A stretch of 64,000 nt of DNA from positions 985,001 to 1,049,000 of the forward strand of contig NZ_CP107030.1 of the NCBI RefSeq assembly GCF_027474825.1. The letters are read 5' to 3'. The position numbers were made by a program, and so were the translations under genes. This document shows positions 1-11,663 of the stretch, one piece after another (the stretch's first letter is position 1; each line of letters starts with the position of its first letter). Source of the DNA: Maribacter halichondriae (GTDB lineage Bacteria > Bacteroidota > Bacteroidia > Flavobacteriales > Flavobacteriaceae). The notes under the pieces are model-generated. The model was not told the DNA's origin and searched no databases. It was given only the letters and a program-made list of their open reading frames with translations.

Positions 1-1040
<1,040 letters not shown>

Positions 1041-1136
1041 CTTTGTATTCCAATTCGTACTCTTTACTTAAAAAATTCGTGTTTTTCTTCTCTTCAAAGT
1101 ACACATATACCTAAATATATACGTACCCTGTCCCAA

Positions 1137-1150
1137 TATGTCAATGAACT
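1137..1150 (-). promoter_or_regulatory. boxA-like element in the 16S-23S spacer
   Basis: The minus strand reads AGTTCATTGACATA about 100 bases before the 23S gene. The same 14 bases occur at 3362-3375, about 125 bases before the 16S gene. A copy ahead of each large rRNA gene is the arrangement of NusB/NusE boxA antitermination sites; the assignment as boxA is inference. Confidence 0.55.
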
Positions 1151-1235
1151 TTGTCGCGGGCCACGACAGGCAATCAAATCCCATCGAACCCACATACAAT
1201 ACATGAAGACAAATAAATTATCCCCGGGCATTGCC

Positions 1236-1312
1236 TGGTGGAGAATATCGGAGTCGAACCGATGACCTCCTGCGTGCAAGGCAGGCGCTCTAGCCAGCTG
1301 AGCTAATCCCCC
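1236..1312 (-). tRNA. tRNA-Ala (TGC anticodon)
   Basis: The minus strand folds as a complete tRNA: acceptor GGGGGAT, D-arm with AGCTCAGC, anticodon loop TTGCACG giving anticodon TGC, T-arm GGTTCGACTCC, and an encoded CCA end. It lies in the 16S-23S spacer, the usual place for tRNA-Ala in Bacteroidota operons. Confidence 0.97.
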
Positions 1313-1462
1313 GTCTTTTCAAAACGGAAATTCCAAAATAAAAATGAAATCCCAAATTCCAAAAACTTAGGGTCTTCTCAACTCCCAGAATTTCCAATAC
1401 TTATCTTAAAGAACTTTTTTCAACTCCGAACCCAAATACTCTGAACTCTTAACTTGAAAATG

Positions 1463-1536
1463 TAGTCCCGGGCAGACTCGAACTGCCGACCTCTACATTA
1501 TCAGTGTAGCGCTCTAACCAGCTGAGCTACGGGACT
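1463..1536 (-). tRNA. tRNA-Ile (GAT anticodon)
   Basis: The minus strand folds as a tRNA with acceptor AGTCCCG pairing with CGGGACT, anticodon loop CTGATAA giving GAT, and T-arm AGTTCGAGTCT. Unlike the neighbouring tRNA-Ala, the CCA end is not encoded: the discriminator A is followed by CAT. It sits between 16S and tRNA-Ala, the standard spacer order. Confidence 0.97.
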
Positions 1537-1708
1537 GTCCCGGATCACACTTTCGCGCGACCGTTCCTTTATACCATAATACCATGAAGACCTTTTCAAT
1601 CGGAACCTGTCATAAAAAATAGAAAGAGGCACGGGGCGCGGTCGAAGGCCCCTCGAGGGGCGGCGCGCTTTCCTGTCGCGGCCCAAGGGCCACGAAGGTT
1701 CTGCTCTA

Positions 1709-3238
<1,530 letters not shown>

Positions 3239-3361
3239 GTTAATCTGTAAATAATCTTACGCGCCCGACGAAAAACAATCTCCCGGCCCCGTATCTCAAT
3301 CCTATTAAATCTCAATATGGTTCCTTCCCCGCCCTTGGGCGGGGGTCGTTTGTCTTCACAG

Positions 3362-3375
3362 TATGTCAATGAACT
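3362..3375 (-). promoter_or_regulatory. boxA-like element in the rRNA leader
   Basis: The minus strand reads AGTTCATTGACATA, identical to the element before 23S at 1137-1150. It lies in the leader between the promoter at 3459-3489 and the 16S gene. A GC hairpin (CCCCGCCC, loop, GGGCGGGG) follows at about 3326-3344 and may belong to rRNA processing. Antitermination function is inferred from position and duplication. Confidence 0.55.
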
Positions 3376-3458
3376 ATCCAAAAAAAAGAAAGCCCGTAAG
3401 CCCCCTTAATAACGCTTTTCCTCCAACAACATCAAATCCTATACGCCCAAAGCGGGTG

Positions 3459-3489
3459 CAAATATAAGATGGTTTTTTCGCTTACACAA
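3459..3489 (-). promoter_or_regulatory. rRNA operon promoter, Bacteroidota sigma-A type
   Basis: On the minus strand a -33 TTG (3487-3489) is followed by exactly 20 bases and a perfect -7 box TATATTTG (3459-3466), matching the Bacteroidota consensus TTG-N19-21-TAnnTTTG. It lies about 220 bases upstream of 16S. A TGTTAACCTT sequence resembling the ECF -35 of the 20-28 kb locus lies just upstream at 3512-3521. The rest of 3239-3864 holds no gene I can see. Confidence 0.8.
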
Positions 3490-3864
3490 TACCTAATCCT
3501 ATTTTTTTGACAAGGTTAACAAAAAAAGTTTTAACTATTTGAATATCAATGTTTAAGATGCCAACAAAAACTCCACAAAATTAGAATTCATCTATTTATT
3601 TATGTACTTCACTTTTGCTTCAGTCCATTAACGTAAAGTATTTCTACTGCAAACTTATATGGTAACCTTTTGTAATTCAGTTTTAATAGAAAAAGGGAGT
3701 TCAAAAGACCCCTAACACCTCCCCTGAAGAGGATCACGGACAAAGTGACTACCCTACGGGAATAGATACAATCAGACAAGAAGGCCACGAATGTGAAGTA
3801 TCATTCGATAATCTATCTTTCTTATTCACATACAAGCCACAAACGCCAAAAGTTATTTAACCGC

Positions 3865-5840
3865 CTATGAGAAGAAATTCCATACGAGACCAAAACGGAC
3901 GACGAAGTCGCGATAAGGATAATCTGGTGCAGCATAAAAATTCGGTTGGCTAAAGAAGGAATTAAAGTGTTCGGCCTTCAAATAAATACGAGTCTGTTGG
4001 ACCTTCGCGTTAATAAAAAAATCAAGTAAAGGATATCCTCCCAACTTTTCATTGTTCTGAGTATAAAATTCCCCTAGGGCGGGATTATACCCATCCATGT
4101 TATAAGAGCTAAAATACTTCAAGGTGATACCTGTTTGAAGATACATGGCTTTTTTGAATACATCCGAAGAAAAGTAAAGCGTATTTCGAGTAACTAATTG
4201 GGGAACATTCAATACGTCACTTGACTGTGCCACTGTTTGATACATTACAGTATTGTTAAGTGCAAACTTGCCCAATCTAAATTCTTTATCGTACTTGACC
4301 TTTAAGTGGTTTACACTTTTGCTTTCTTGAAAAGGCCTGATAATGGTATTGTCTAGGCCCTCTTCAACAGTAATGGTCGGGTCGGCCGCAAAATAAGCGT
4401 AGTTGCCCAATCTGGAATACTTGGCCATGACATTGCCCCAAGTATGGGATTCAAAATCAAATTGTAGGCTATTCACATTTTCCTTTTCGAAAGTATTGGT
4501 GTTCTGCCAATTATAATTCGTGTAATCACTTTGGTACATCAAAAAATTAAAATCGGGCATGCTGTTCGATGAATGGAGGGTGACCCTGACTTTGTTCTTT
4601 TCATTGAAACGATAACTGGCCGCTGCGTCGAGAAGGCTCCCGGTCAGGCTTCCAGAAATGTTATATTTAACTCTTCCCTCTAACCTAAAACCTGCAATTG
4701 TTTTTGAATATTCCGCACCTATGGCAACTTCTTCACCTTTAAGCTGATTCTGAATGGTTTGTGTATCGGTAATTAGAATGCTATTGGTAAAATAGTTGTA
4801 GTTGTAAAGACTGATATTTCCTTCAAGCCTACCCAACGTGGCATTGTAGAATTCGGCGCTGAACTTATTAAACATGGTTTTCAAATTCATTCTATCGTTT
4901 ATCGTAGTAACCAATGCGTCGCCGAAGTAAACGTTCGGGGCGGTTTGCGTAAACAAGTAATACTTTGTTTCGTAATCGAATTGATGACCTATCGATAGTG
5001 AAGTCTTCTCGACCCTTGAAGAATCTTTGTTCTTTCGAATCAATTTGTAGCTATGGTCCATATAGTACCGTTTCCCCAATAACTTATTCTCGGCATCACC
5101 GAATCGCACGTCGATACGAGACCGGTCCCTAAAGTTCGATTCTTCCGATTCGAACTGAAGTTCTTTGTTGGCCAAGCCCCCGTTTTCTTCAGTTTCAATA
5201 TCTTGGGCAGCTATATGGGCCCTGAGCATATATCGACCGTTTTTTGTCACATAGTTCAAGGTCGTTCTGAAATTACCTGATTGGGCCTGATTGATCTGAT
5301 ATTTTCCCAAAGAACGGAAACCCTTGTAGGCGATGGAGTAATTAAATCTTCTTGACGTGTTGAAAGTTAACAGTGCATCCAACAATTGGCCCTCTTCAAA
5401 AGTGGTCTTAAAAAAAGGTCCGACATTGGGGTCGCTACATTGTAGTAGTCGATCTGTTCTTTCTCCAAATAATTGAAATGCTTTGCTTTCGCTCCCAATT
5501 TTGGATAGAAATCCACACGCTCGAAGTTAACGCCCAACTTATTGTAGGGCTGTCCCACGTTAGCGAAGGGCATCAATTCGAAATCATCGCGACGCAAGTA
5601 ATTATACCTATATTCTTTTTGAATGGTCAAGGTAGTATCTAAATAGGTGGTATCTCTGGCATGTGAGATTATCTTGTAATCTTTAATCGTTATTTCCTCT
5701 TCGGGTAATGGCTTGTTGTTGGGGTTTCTCTTTTTTGAAAACTGGGTCGTGTCTTTTTGTTTTCCCTTGATCGGGGCTTCCTCTTGGGCAATTAGCGAGG
5801 CACTCATCAGAACAAAAAGCAATACGAGGAAATATCTCAT
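3865..5840 (-). CDS. putative outer-membrane porin (Porin_10 type), one frameshift
   Basis: This is a Bacteroidota putative porin: an N-terminal signal peptide (MRYFLVLLFVLMSASLIAQ), a Lys/Pro-rich linker, then a beta-strand-rich region ending in an aromatic C-terminus (VWNFFS), as expected for a barrel inserted in the outer membrane. Two reading frames cover it, 5840 to about 5416 and about 5410 to 3865. A run of seven A on the plus strand (5410-5416) lies at the junction; one more base gives DLFFKTTFEEGQLLDA and joins both parts into a protein of about 658 residues. A stop codon produced in an alternate frame follows soon after the run. I see a sequencing error as more likely than a real pseudogene; slippage-based switching is possible but unsupported. 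Confidence 0.8.
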
Positions 5841-5933
5841 GAATATTCGTTAGACGAACAAAGTTAATTTTTTTGTTCCTAACTAAATGTGAAAGTTTTC
5901 TCAAGTGTGTTGGAAGGATAAGCAACCACCTCT

Positions 5934-5964
5934 TTCGATTTCGACCAGATTTAATTTATATTCG
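5934..5964 (+). promoter_or_regulatory. probable degenerate sigma-A promoter of rnhB
   Basis: TTC (5934-5936), 20 bases, then TATATTCG (5957-5964): one mismatch in each box from TTG-N20-TAnnTTTG. A transcript from here would start near 5971, downstream of the in-frame ATG at 5905, which supports the TTG start at 5986 for the gene that follows. Confidence 0.4.
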
Positions 5965-5985
5965 CCAAAACTTATTACTTCAATT

Positions 5986-6582
5986 TTGCTCAAAAGCTTT
6001 CATAGCTATACCGATGAAATCGGAACGGATGAGGCAGGTCGTGGATGTTTGGCGGGCCCAGTAACGGCTGCGGCCTTAATTTTGCCAAAAACCTTTGAAA
6101 ACACAACGCTAAATGATTCCAAGTTGCTTTCGGAAAAGAAGAGGGAAGCGCTTCGACCTATTATAGAAAATTCTTCGGTCTGTTTCGCCGTGGCCCATAT
6201 TCTTCCTCAAAAAATTGATGAGATAAACATTTTGAATGCATCCATATTGGCCATGCACAAGGCTATTGAAAAATTGGAAGTCGATCCGAAATTTATCATT
6301 GTTGATGGCAATCGCTTTAAACCTTACGGAAACACTCCTTTTGAATGTATCATAAATGGGGACAGTAAATATATGAGCATCGCCGCGGCTTCAGTTTTGG
6401 CCAAGACCTACCGAGACTTCTATATGGAGGAGTTGCACGAGAAATATCCCATGTACAACTGGAAAAAAAACAAAGGATACCCGACCAAAGAACATCGGGA
6501 TGCCATTCGAAAATATGGCCTCACCGAACATCATCGAAAAAGTTTCAGGCAACTGCCAATGCAAACCAGCCTTGATTTATAG
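5986..6582 (+). CDS. rnhB: ribonuclease HII
   Basis: RNase HII removes RNA from RNA-DNA hybrids, including primers and misincorporated ribonucleotides, in the cytoplasm. The motif [14 protein letters not shown] holds the catalytic Asp-Glu pair; further conserved blocks are the [13 protein letters not shown] region, IVDGN and [15 protein letters not shown] chose the TTG at 5986 (protein [13 protein letters not shown]...), which gives 198 residues, the usual family length. The upstream ATG at 5905 adds 27 residues of unrelated sequence and lies upstream of the likely promoter. It is divergent from the porin. Confidence 0.92.
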   Translation: MLKSFHSYTDEIGTDEAGRGCLAGPVTAAALILPKTFENTTLNDSKLLSEKKREALRPIIENSSVCFAVAHILPQKIDEINILNASILAMHKAIEKLEVDPKFIIVDGNRFKPYGNTPFECIINGDSKYMSIAAASVLAKTYRDFYMEELHEKYPMYNWKKNKGYPTKEHRDAIRKYGLTEHHRKSFRQLPMQTSLDL

Positions 6583-6697
6583 GACACTTTTTAGAATCAA
6601 TAGATTTCAGTGAATCGAATATTTTTCAAAAAGTTTTGTTTCACTGTGCATACATATAAAGTGCTTTATGTCATAAATTTGCAACAAAGTACCCACC

Positions 6698-9156
6698 ATG
6701 AGGCTTAGAGGCTTTCTTATTCTGCTCACGATATTGATTTTGAGTTGTGGAAGGGAGGATAAAAAAAATATTCCTTTGTCGGACTATGTTCCGCATAATG
6801 CTTTGGCTGCAATACAGATCAACAATCTCGCTTCTCTTATCGACAGTCTCGAAAACAACGAATTTATTTCCCGATTGGAAAATCTGGAGTCATATAAGGC
6901 CATCATTGATAAAATCGCTTTTTTAGAACAACTAGATAGAGAATCTAACGGTATGTTGGTATTCTCAAAATCTGAAAGAGATAGTGTCGAAGTACTCTTT
7001 ATTTCTGATACGTTGTCGAATATGTTCCATGTTGACAGTCTAAGAAACAAATATGCCGAACTTATCTCGTTTGACAACCAAACATTCGATAAGTATATCG
7101 TAAATGACAAAGCCATTTACAGTAGTGTTGTAGACAATAGGTTATTCATTAGCACCTCGGCAGAATTGTTGGATGATAATTTACAGCAGACCGAAGGAGA
7201 CACCTCCGTTCTTTTCAAACGTCTGTATGCTATTGCCGATAAAAATAAACCGGCAAACTTGTTTTTAAACCTTAAGGAGAATGAATACCTGCTTTCCCAA
7301 ATAACTTCCGATTCTTTACATATATCCATTTCAAAATTCTCCGACTGGGTCTATTTCGATACAGAAATTAGAACCGACTTTTTGGCCCTAAGCGGTCTAG
7401 CCGTGTCGAACGACTCGACTACCAAATACCTGAACCTTTTTAAGGATACCGAGCCTCTTCCCAACGCAACTCCCTTTTTTGCCCCTTTGGAATCAGAGTC
7501 GTTATTGACTTATACCTTTAATGACCAACGTGTATTTAAAAAAATCAAAAACACTTTCTTAGCAAAGTGCCCAAAAACGATTCGATCTTTAATACGGTGG
7601 AAGAAATCGGTATCGTACGTGTAAACGGAAAAAAGGCCGTGTTCATCAAAACCTATGGGTCTGAAGGTTTATTGGATTTTTTGGCCCTCCACCAAAAAAG
7701 CACTTCTAATTACCAAGGCAATAGCGTAAGAGAACTTGGTAACACCAATTTTCTGAACGCTAACTTTGACCCTCTCGTACAAAATTTCGTTGCCAACTAT
7801 AGTACCGTTCTTGAGAATGTCTTCGTTTTTACGGAGAACAAAGAGACCGTACAAACGATAATTTCCAATTATAAAAATGGAAATACCTTCGGCAAGAATC
7901 CGGTTTATGGCTTTGCCAGCAAAAATGTAGGGTCATCCGCGTCGATATTATGGATATCGAATGCAAATCATGTTGAGCAACTCGTAAAAGATAATTTCAT
8001 TGAAGATATACATGTAAATCTGAAAGATTCTAAGTTTAATGGCTATGCCTTCGCCGGTCAGATGGTTGCAAACGGAGATTTTTTCCATATCAATCTTTCT
8101 GCCCAAAAGATGTCAACGGAAAAAGCCCTAAAAATCATTAAACCTCTTTTCACTGTTTCTTTGGATGCAGAACCCGCCACCAATCCACAATTCATAACCA
8201 ACCATAATACCAAGAAAAAAGAAATTATAGTTCAAGATGTTACGAACAACCTCTATCTCATTTCAAACAATGGAAAAATTCTTTGGAAGAAACAATTGAA
8301 AGGGCCCGTACAAGGCAAAATACATCAAGTAGATCTTTACAAGAACGGCCGATTACAGTTGGCCTTCACAACGAACAGCGAGTTTTTGATACTAGATAGA
8401 AATGGAAAAGAAGTGAAACCATTTACAATTTCGTATGAAGGTGGTAATCTCAATCCTTTGGCGGTATTCGACTATGAAGGAAAAAAAGACTATCGATTTG
8501 TAATAACGCAAGGTGAGAAAGTTTTCATGTACGACCGCAATGCAAAAATTGTAAAAGGATTCAAATACACACGTGCCGATAGCCCCATTCTTGATGCACC
8601 CAAGCATCTAGTAGTTGGCAACAAAGACTATTTGGCCTTCAAATTGGAAAATGGAAGCCTGCGATTGCTCAATCGCGTAGGCGATGTTCGAACCAAAGTG
8701 AGCGAAAAAATCGATTTCTCTGAAAATGAGGTCTATATTCATAAGAATAAATTTACCTTGACCGATAAGGAAGGCACTTTATATCAAATCGATAGTCAGG
8801 GCAAAATAACCAAGACCGCCTTCAATCTCAATCAAGATCATGGTTTTGACGCCACCAGTAATACGTTGGCACATATGAACGACAATACGCTAAGTATCAA
8901 AGGAAAAACGATAGAATTAGATCTTGGCGTATACACAAACCCAAAAATTTTCTATCTAAATGATAAGATTTACGTTAGCGTGACCGACATTCAAAATCAG
9001 CAGGTATATCTTTTCGATAGTCAAGCCAAACCGATTCCTAATTTTCCTATTTTCGGAACGTCGATTATCGACCTAGATGATGTTGACAACGACCAAAAAC
9101 TAGAACTTACAGTTAAGAATCAAGATAATTCTATTGTCCTCTACACAATTAACTGA
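6698..9156 (+). CDS. large secreted lipoprotein with C-terminal propeller-like region, one frameshift
   Basis: The N-terminus is a lipoprotein signal (MRLRGFLILLTILILSCGRED). The first half, with repeated short leucine-rich alpha/beta segments, is not a domain I recognise. The second half repeats patterns such as LYLISNNGKILWKKQL, FLILDRNGK and VFMYDRNAK that are typical of PQQ-like beta-propeller blades. Two frames, 6698-7624 and 7567-9156, overlap; adding one T at the TT of 7559-7560 gives NTFFSKVPKNDSIFNT and a single protein of about 819 residues. It follows rnhB in the same direction. Function is unknown; a conserved flavobacterial lipoprotein is all I can support. Confidence 0.75.
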
Positions 9157-9290
9157 TTTGATTCAAATTAGTGCACTTCATACAAAATTAGAGTCCACTG
9201 GCACAAGAATCCTAAATAGCTCCAACCTACTTTAGTATTTTGCAAGAATCAAAGAAAAGTAATTGAAAATGTATTGTTATGTGCTTTAGT

Positions 9291-9319
9291 CGTTAACCCT
9301 TGAATGATTTATACATTAA
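9291..9319 (+). promoter_or_regulatory. ECF-type promoter ahead of the OmpA-like operon
   Basis: CGTTAACCCT (9291-9300), exactly 13 bases, then CATTAA (9314-9319). It matches the TGTTAACCTT-N13-CATAAA/CATTAA motif found at seven places between 19.8 and 27.3 kb, with two changes in the -35 part. The start codon follows 97 bases later. Use by the ECF sigma factor at 19.8 kb is inferred. Confidence 0.6.
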
Positions 9320-9415
9320 AAGGCTAAACAATAAAGAAAACGGTATCTTTTTTGTGCTACGTTCTCAATAACCAAAACGCCAATTTCTTTATCTTTAAGG
9401 CGTAAAAACACTATC

Positions 9416-10765
9416 ATGAAAAAAATTGCTCGACTATTAAGAATCAGCCTTCCCCTAATTTTTATCTTCGCATTTGTACCCCAAGCGAACAGTCAGCTTC
9501 TAAAAAAATTAGGGAAGCGAGCAGAAAAAGCTGCGGAACGCGCGGTCGAACGTCGTGTTGAAAAAGAGACCACCGAAAAAACGGAAGAAGTACTTGATAG
9601 CATCCTAGAGCCCGGATCAAAAGGAGAAAAGGAAAAAAAGAGCCCCGTACCAAATGGTGAACCCTCTACTGATTCGGAATCAGGTAGCCATAGTCCAACT
9701 ATAGAAGGTTCATCTGACCCAAATACTTCTTCGGAACCTAGTGGGCCGAAATCAATTACCGTATATAGTAAGTTCGATTTTGTGCCCGGCGACAAATTGC
9801 TGTTCTTCGATGATTTCGCCAATGATTTTGTGGGAGATTTTCCCAGTAAATGGAATACGAATGGTAGTGGCGAAGTAGTGACCCTCAATGACTCGAAAGA
9901 CAAATGGTTTGAAATTCTACCTGGCTATACGACCTTTTACATACCCTACGTAGACTTGCCGGAAGAATACACTCTTGAATTCGACATTTTGAGTTCAGGC
10001 ATCGATGCAAAAACCTCAAGCAGTGCATGGCTAGAGGTCGGGATTAGTTCTGATGACAAATTTCGATGGGGCGATTACTACGTACATGCAAATCTTCCTT
10101 TTGCACAATATACCCCTGTGGGAATTCGGGTTAAGAACCACATAAAGTATGGCGGTGGAGGTATAAACAATGTTGTCAAAGCAGACATTCGAGAAGCCGT
10201 TCTTGCTCAACCGCACATTTCTATTGCCGTCAACAAACAGCGATTTCGCCTTTGGGTCAACGAAAAGAAATATGTCGATATTCCAAAAGCAGTTCCTGCA
10301 GAGGGTGCAATTTCAACAATAAAATTTCAGCTACATGGCTTTAAAGATGGAAAGGAACGGCTGTTCATTCGCAATGTGAAGGTAGCAGAAGGTGGTTTGG
10401 ACCTACGCAGAACGTTGATTTCAGATGGTAAAGTTTCCACAAACGGAATCCTATTTGATTCGGGCTCGGCCAATATTCAAGCACAATCCATGGGAATCAT
10501 ACGTCAAATCCATCAGGTTTTACAGCAAGAAAATAATATGAAATTGAAAATCGTCGGTCACACGGACTCCGATGGCGAAGATGCCTCAAATATGACACTT
10601 TCCAAAAACCGTGCAGAAGCAGTCAAAAATGCATTAGTCTCAGTGTATGGTGTTTCTTCTGACCGATTGAGTACCGAGGGCAAGGGAGAATCTGAACCCG
10701 TCGGCGACAATGGCACCACGGACGGAAAAGCACAGAACAGAAGAGTAGAATTCATTAAACAATAA
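9416..10765 (+). CDS. secreted OmpA-family protein with C-terminal peptidoglycan-binding domain
   Basis: Signal peptide at residues 1-26, then a charged coiled-coil-like stretch (KKLGKRAEKAAERAVERR), a Ser/Pro/Glu linker, and a central region of about 200 residues I do not recognise. The last about 110 residues are an OmpA-like domain: FDSGSANIQ, then KIVGHTDSDG, then SKNRAEAVKNAL and RRVEF. This domain binds peptidoglycan, so the protein probably links envelope layers. It is 449 residues long. The next gene follows after 20 bases, so both are likely one operon under the ECF-like promoter at 9291. Confidence 0.85.
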   Translation: MKKIARLLRISLPLIFIFAFVPQANSQLLKKLGKRAEKAAERAVERRVEKETTEKTEEVLDSILEPGSKGEKEKKSPVPNGEPSTDSESGSHSPTIEGSSDPNTSSEPSGPKSITVYSKFDFVPGDKLLFFDDFANDFVGDFPSKWNTNGSGEVVTLNDSKDKWFEILPGYTTFYIPYVDLPEEYTLEFDILSSGIDAKTSSSAWLEVGISSDDKFRWGDYYVHANLPFAQYTPVGIRVKNHIKYGGGGINNVVKADIREAVLAQPHISIAVNKQRFRLWVNEKKYVDIPKAVPAEGAISTIKFQLHGFKDGKERLFIRNVKVAEGGLDLRRTLISDGKVSTNGILFDSGSANIQAQSMGIIRQIHQVLQQENNMKLKIVGHTDSDGEDASNMTLSKNRAEAVKNALVSVYGVSSDRLSTEGKGESEPVGDNGTTDGKAQNRRVEFIKQ

Positions 10766-10785
10766 TTTTTAAACATACGATTAAG

Positions 10786-11484
10786 ATGAAAAAATTAGTA
10801 CTAAGTTTTCTTTTGGGCATATTAGTTATTCCAAATATAGTGGCGCAAGATAATTGCAGTAAATATTATCCGATGGTCGAAGGTACTTCGTTCGAGTATA
10901 CGAACACAGATAAAAAAGGAAAGTCAGAAGGGGTGACCCGCTATACCATATCAGAGGTCACGCAAGAAGGTACAGCTACCAAAGCTACCTTCGATTTAAA
11001 ATTTATTGATAAAAAAGGAAAGGAAATCTTTACTACCAATTATAAGATTACCTGCGAGGGAGATGTGGTCAGTATCGATTATCAATCGTTGTTTCCTTCA
11101 CAAATGATGCAACAGTACACCGAAATGGGTCTTGAGATGGATATTACCGGAACCGACATTGAATTACCGAACGACCTCAGCGTCGGTCAAGACCTTGCAG
11201 ACGCCAATGTCTCTGTGGCGATGAACATGAGCGGTATCAAGATGAATATCGACGTGAACCAGACCAATAGAAAAGTAGAAAAAAAGGAAAGTGTAACCAC
11301 TGCGGCCGGCACTTTCGATTGTTTTCTAATTACTGAAACCACAAGTTCGAAAACCATGGGGGCCACCCAAGAAATGGATTCAAAATTATGGCTGGCCGAA
11401 GGCGTGGGCATGGTAAAACAAGAAACGTACAAAAAGAACGGTAATCTTATGAGTCGCACCGAACTGACCAAGTTCAGTAAATGA
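10786..11484 (+). CDS. secreted TapB/DUF3108-like protein
   Basis: A 232-residue exported protein with a signal peptide ending in IVAQ. The body begins YYPMVEGTSFEYTN and continues as an antiparallel-strand pattern with TTAAGTFDCFLI and WLAEGVGMVKQE; this order (full-length start, a pass through 'tag-free' GTF then a 'WYAPGVGMVK'-like ending) is typical of TapB / DUF3108-type proteins. The exact role is unknown. It is the second gene of the operon with the OmpA-like protein, ended by a strong hairpin. Confidence 0.6.
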   Translation: MKKLVLSFLLGILVIPNIVAQDNCSKYYPMVEGTSFEYTNTDKKGKSEGVTRYTISEVTQEGTATKATFDLKFIDKKGKEIFTTNYKITCEGDVVSIDYQSLFPSQMMQQYTEMGLEMDITGTDIELPNDLSVGQDLADANVSVAMNMSGIKMNIDVNQTNRKVEKKESVTTAAGTFDCFLITETTSSKTMGATQEMDSKLWLAEGVGMVKQETYKKNGNLMSRTELTKFSK

Positions 11485-11508
11485 CTTCATATTTTCGTAA
11501 AAGCATAG

Positions 11509-11534
11509 ACCGAGGCCTGCACCTCGGTTTTTTA
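11509..11534 (+). terminator. rho-independent terminator
   Basis: ACCGAGG, a short loop, CCTCGGT and a T run. The same stem sequence recurs after several lipoprotein genes further on (23811, 24576, 27240). It closes the OmpA-like operon. Confidence 0.85.
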
Positions 11535-11663
11535 AGCACTTACCCATTGGTATATTTAATCTTCTGCACACTGAAAAAAGCCAACATGATACTATCAAAG
11601 TTTTATTTGGTTATCTTGTAGTTACTCATGCAGAGTATTTTTCTGAAGTAGAAATTTGACCCT

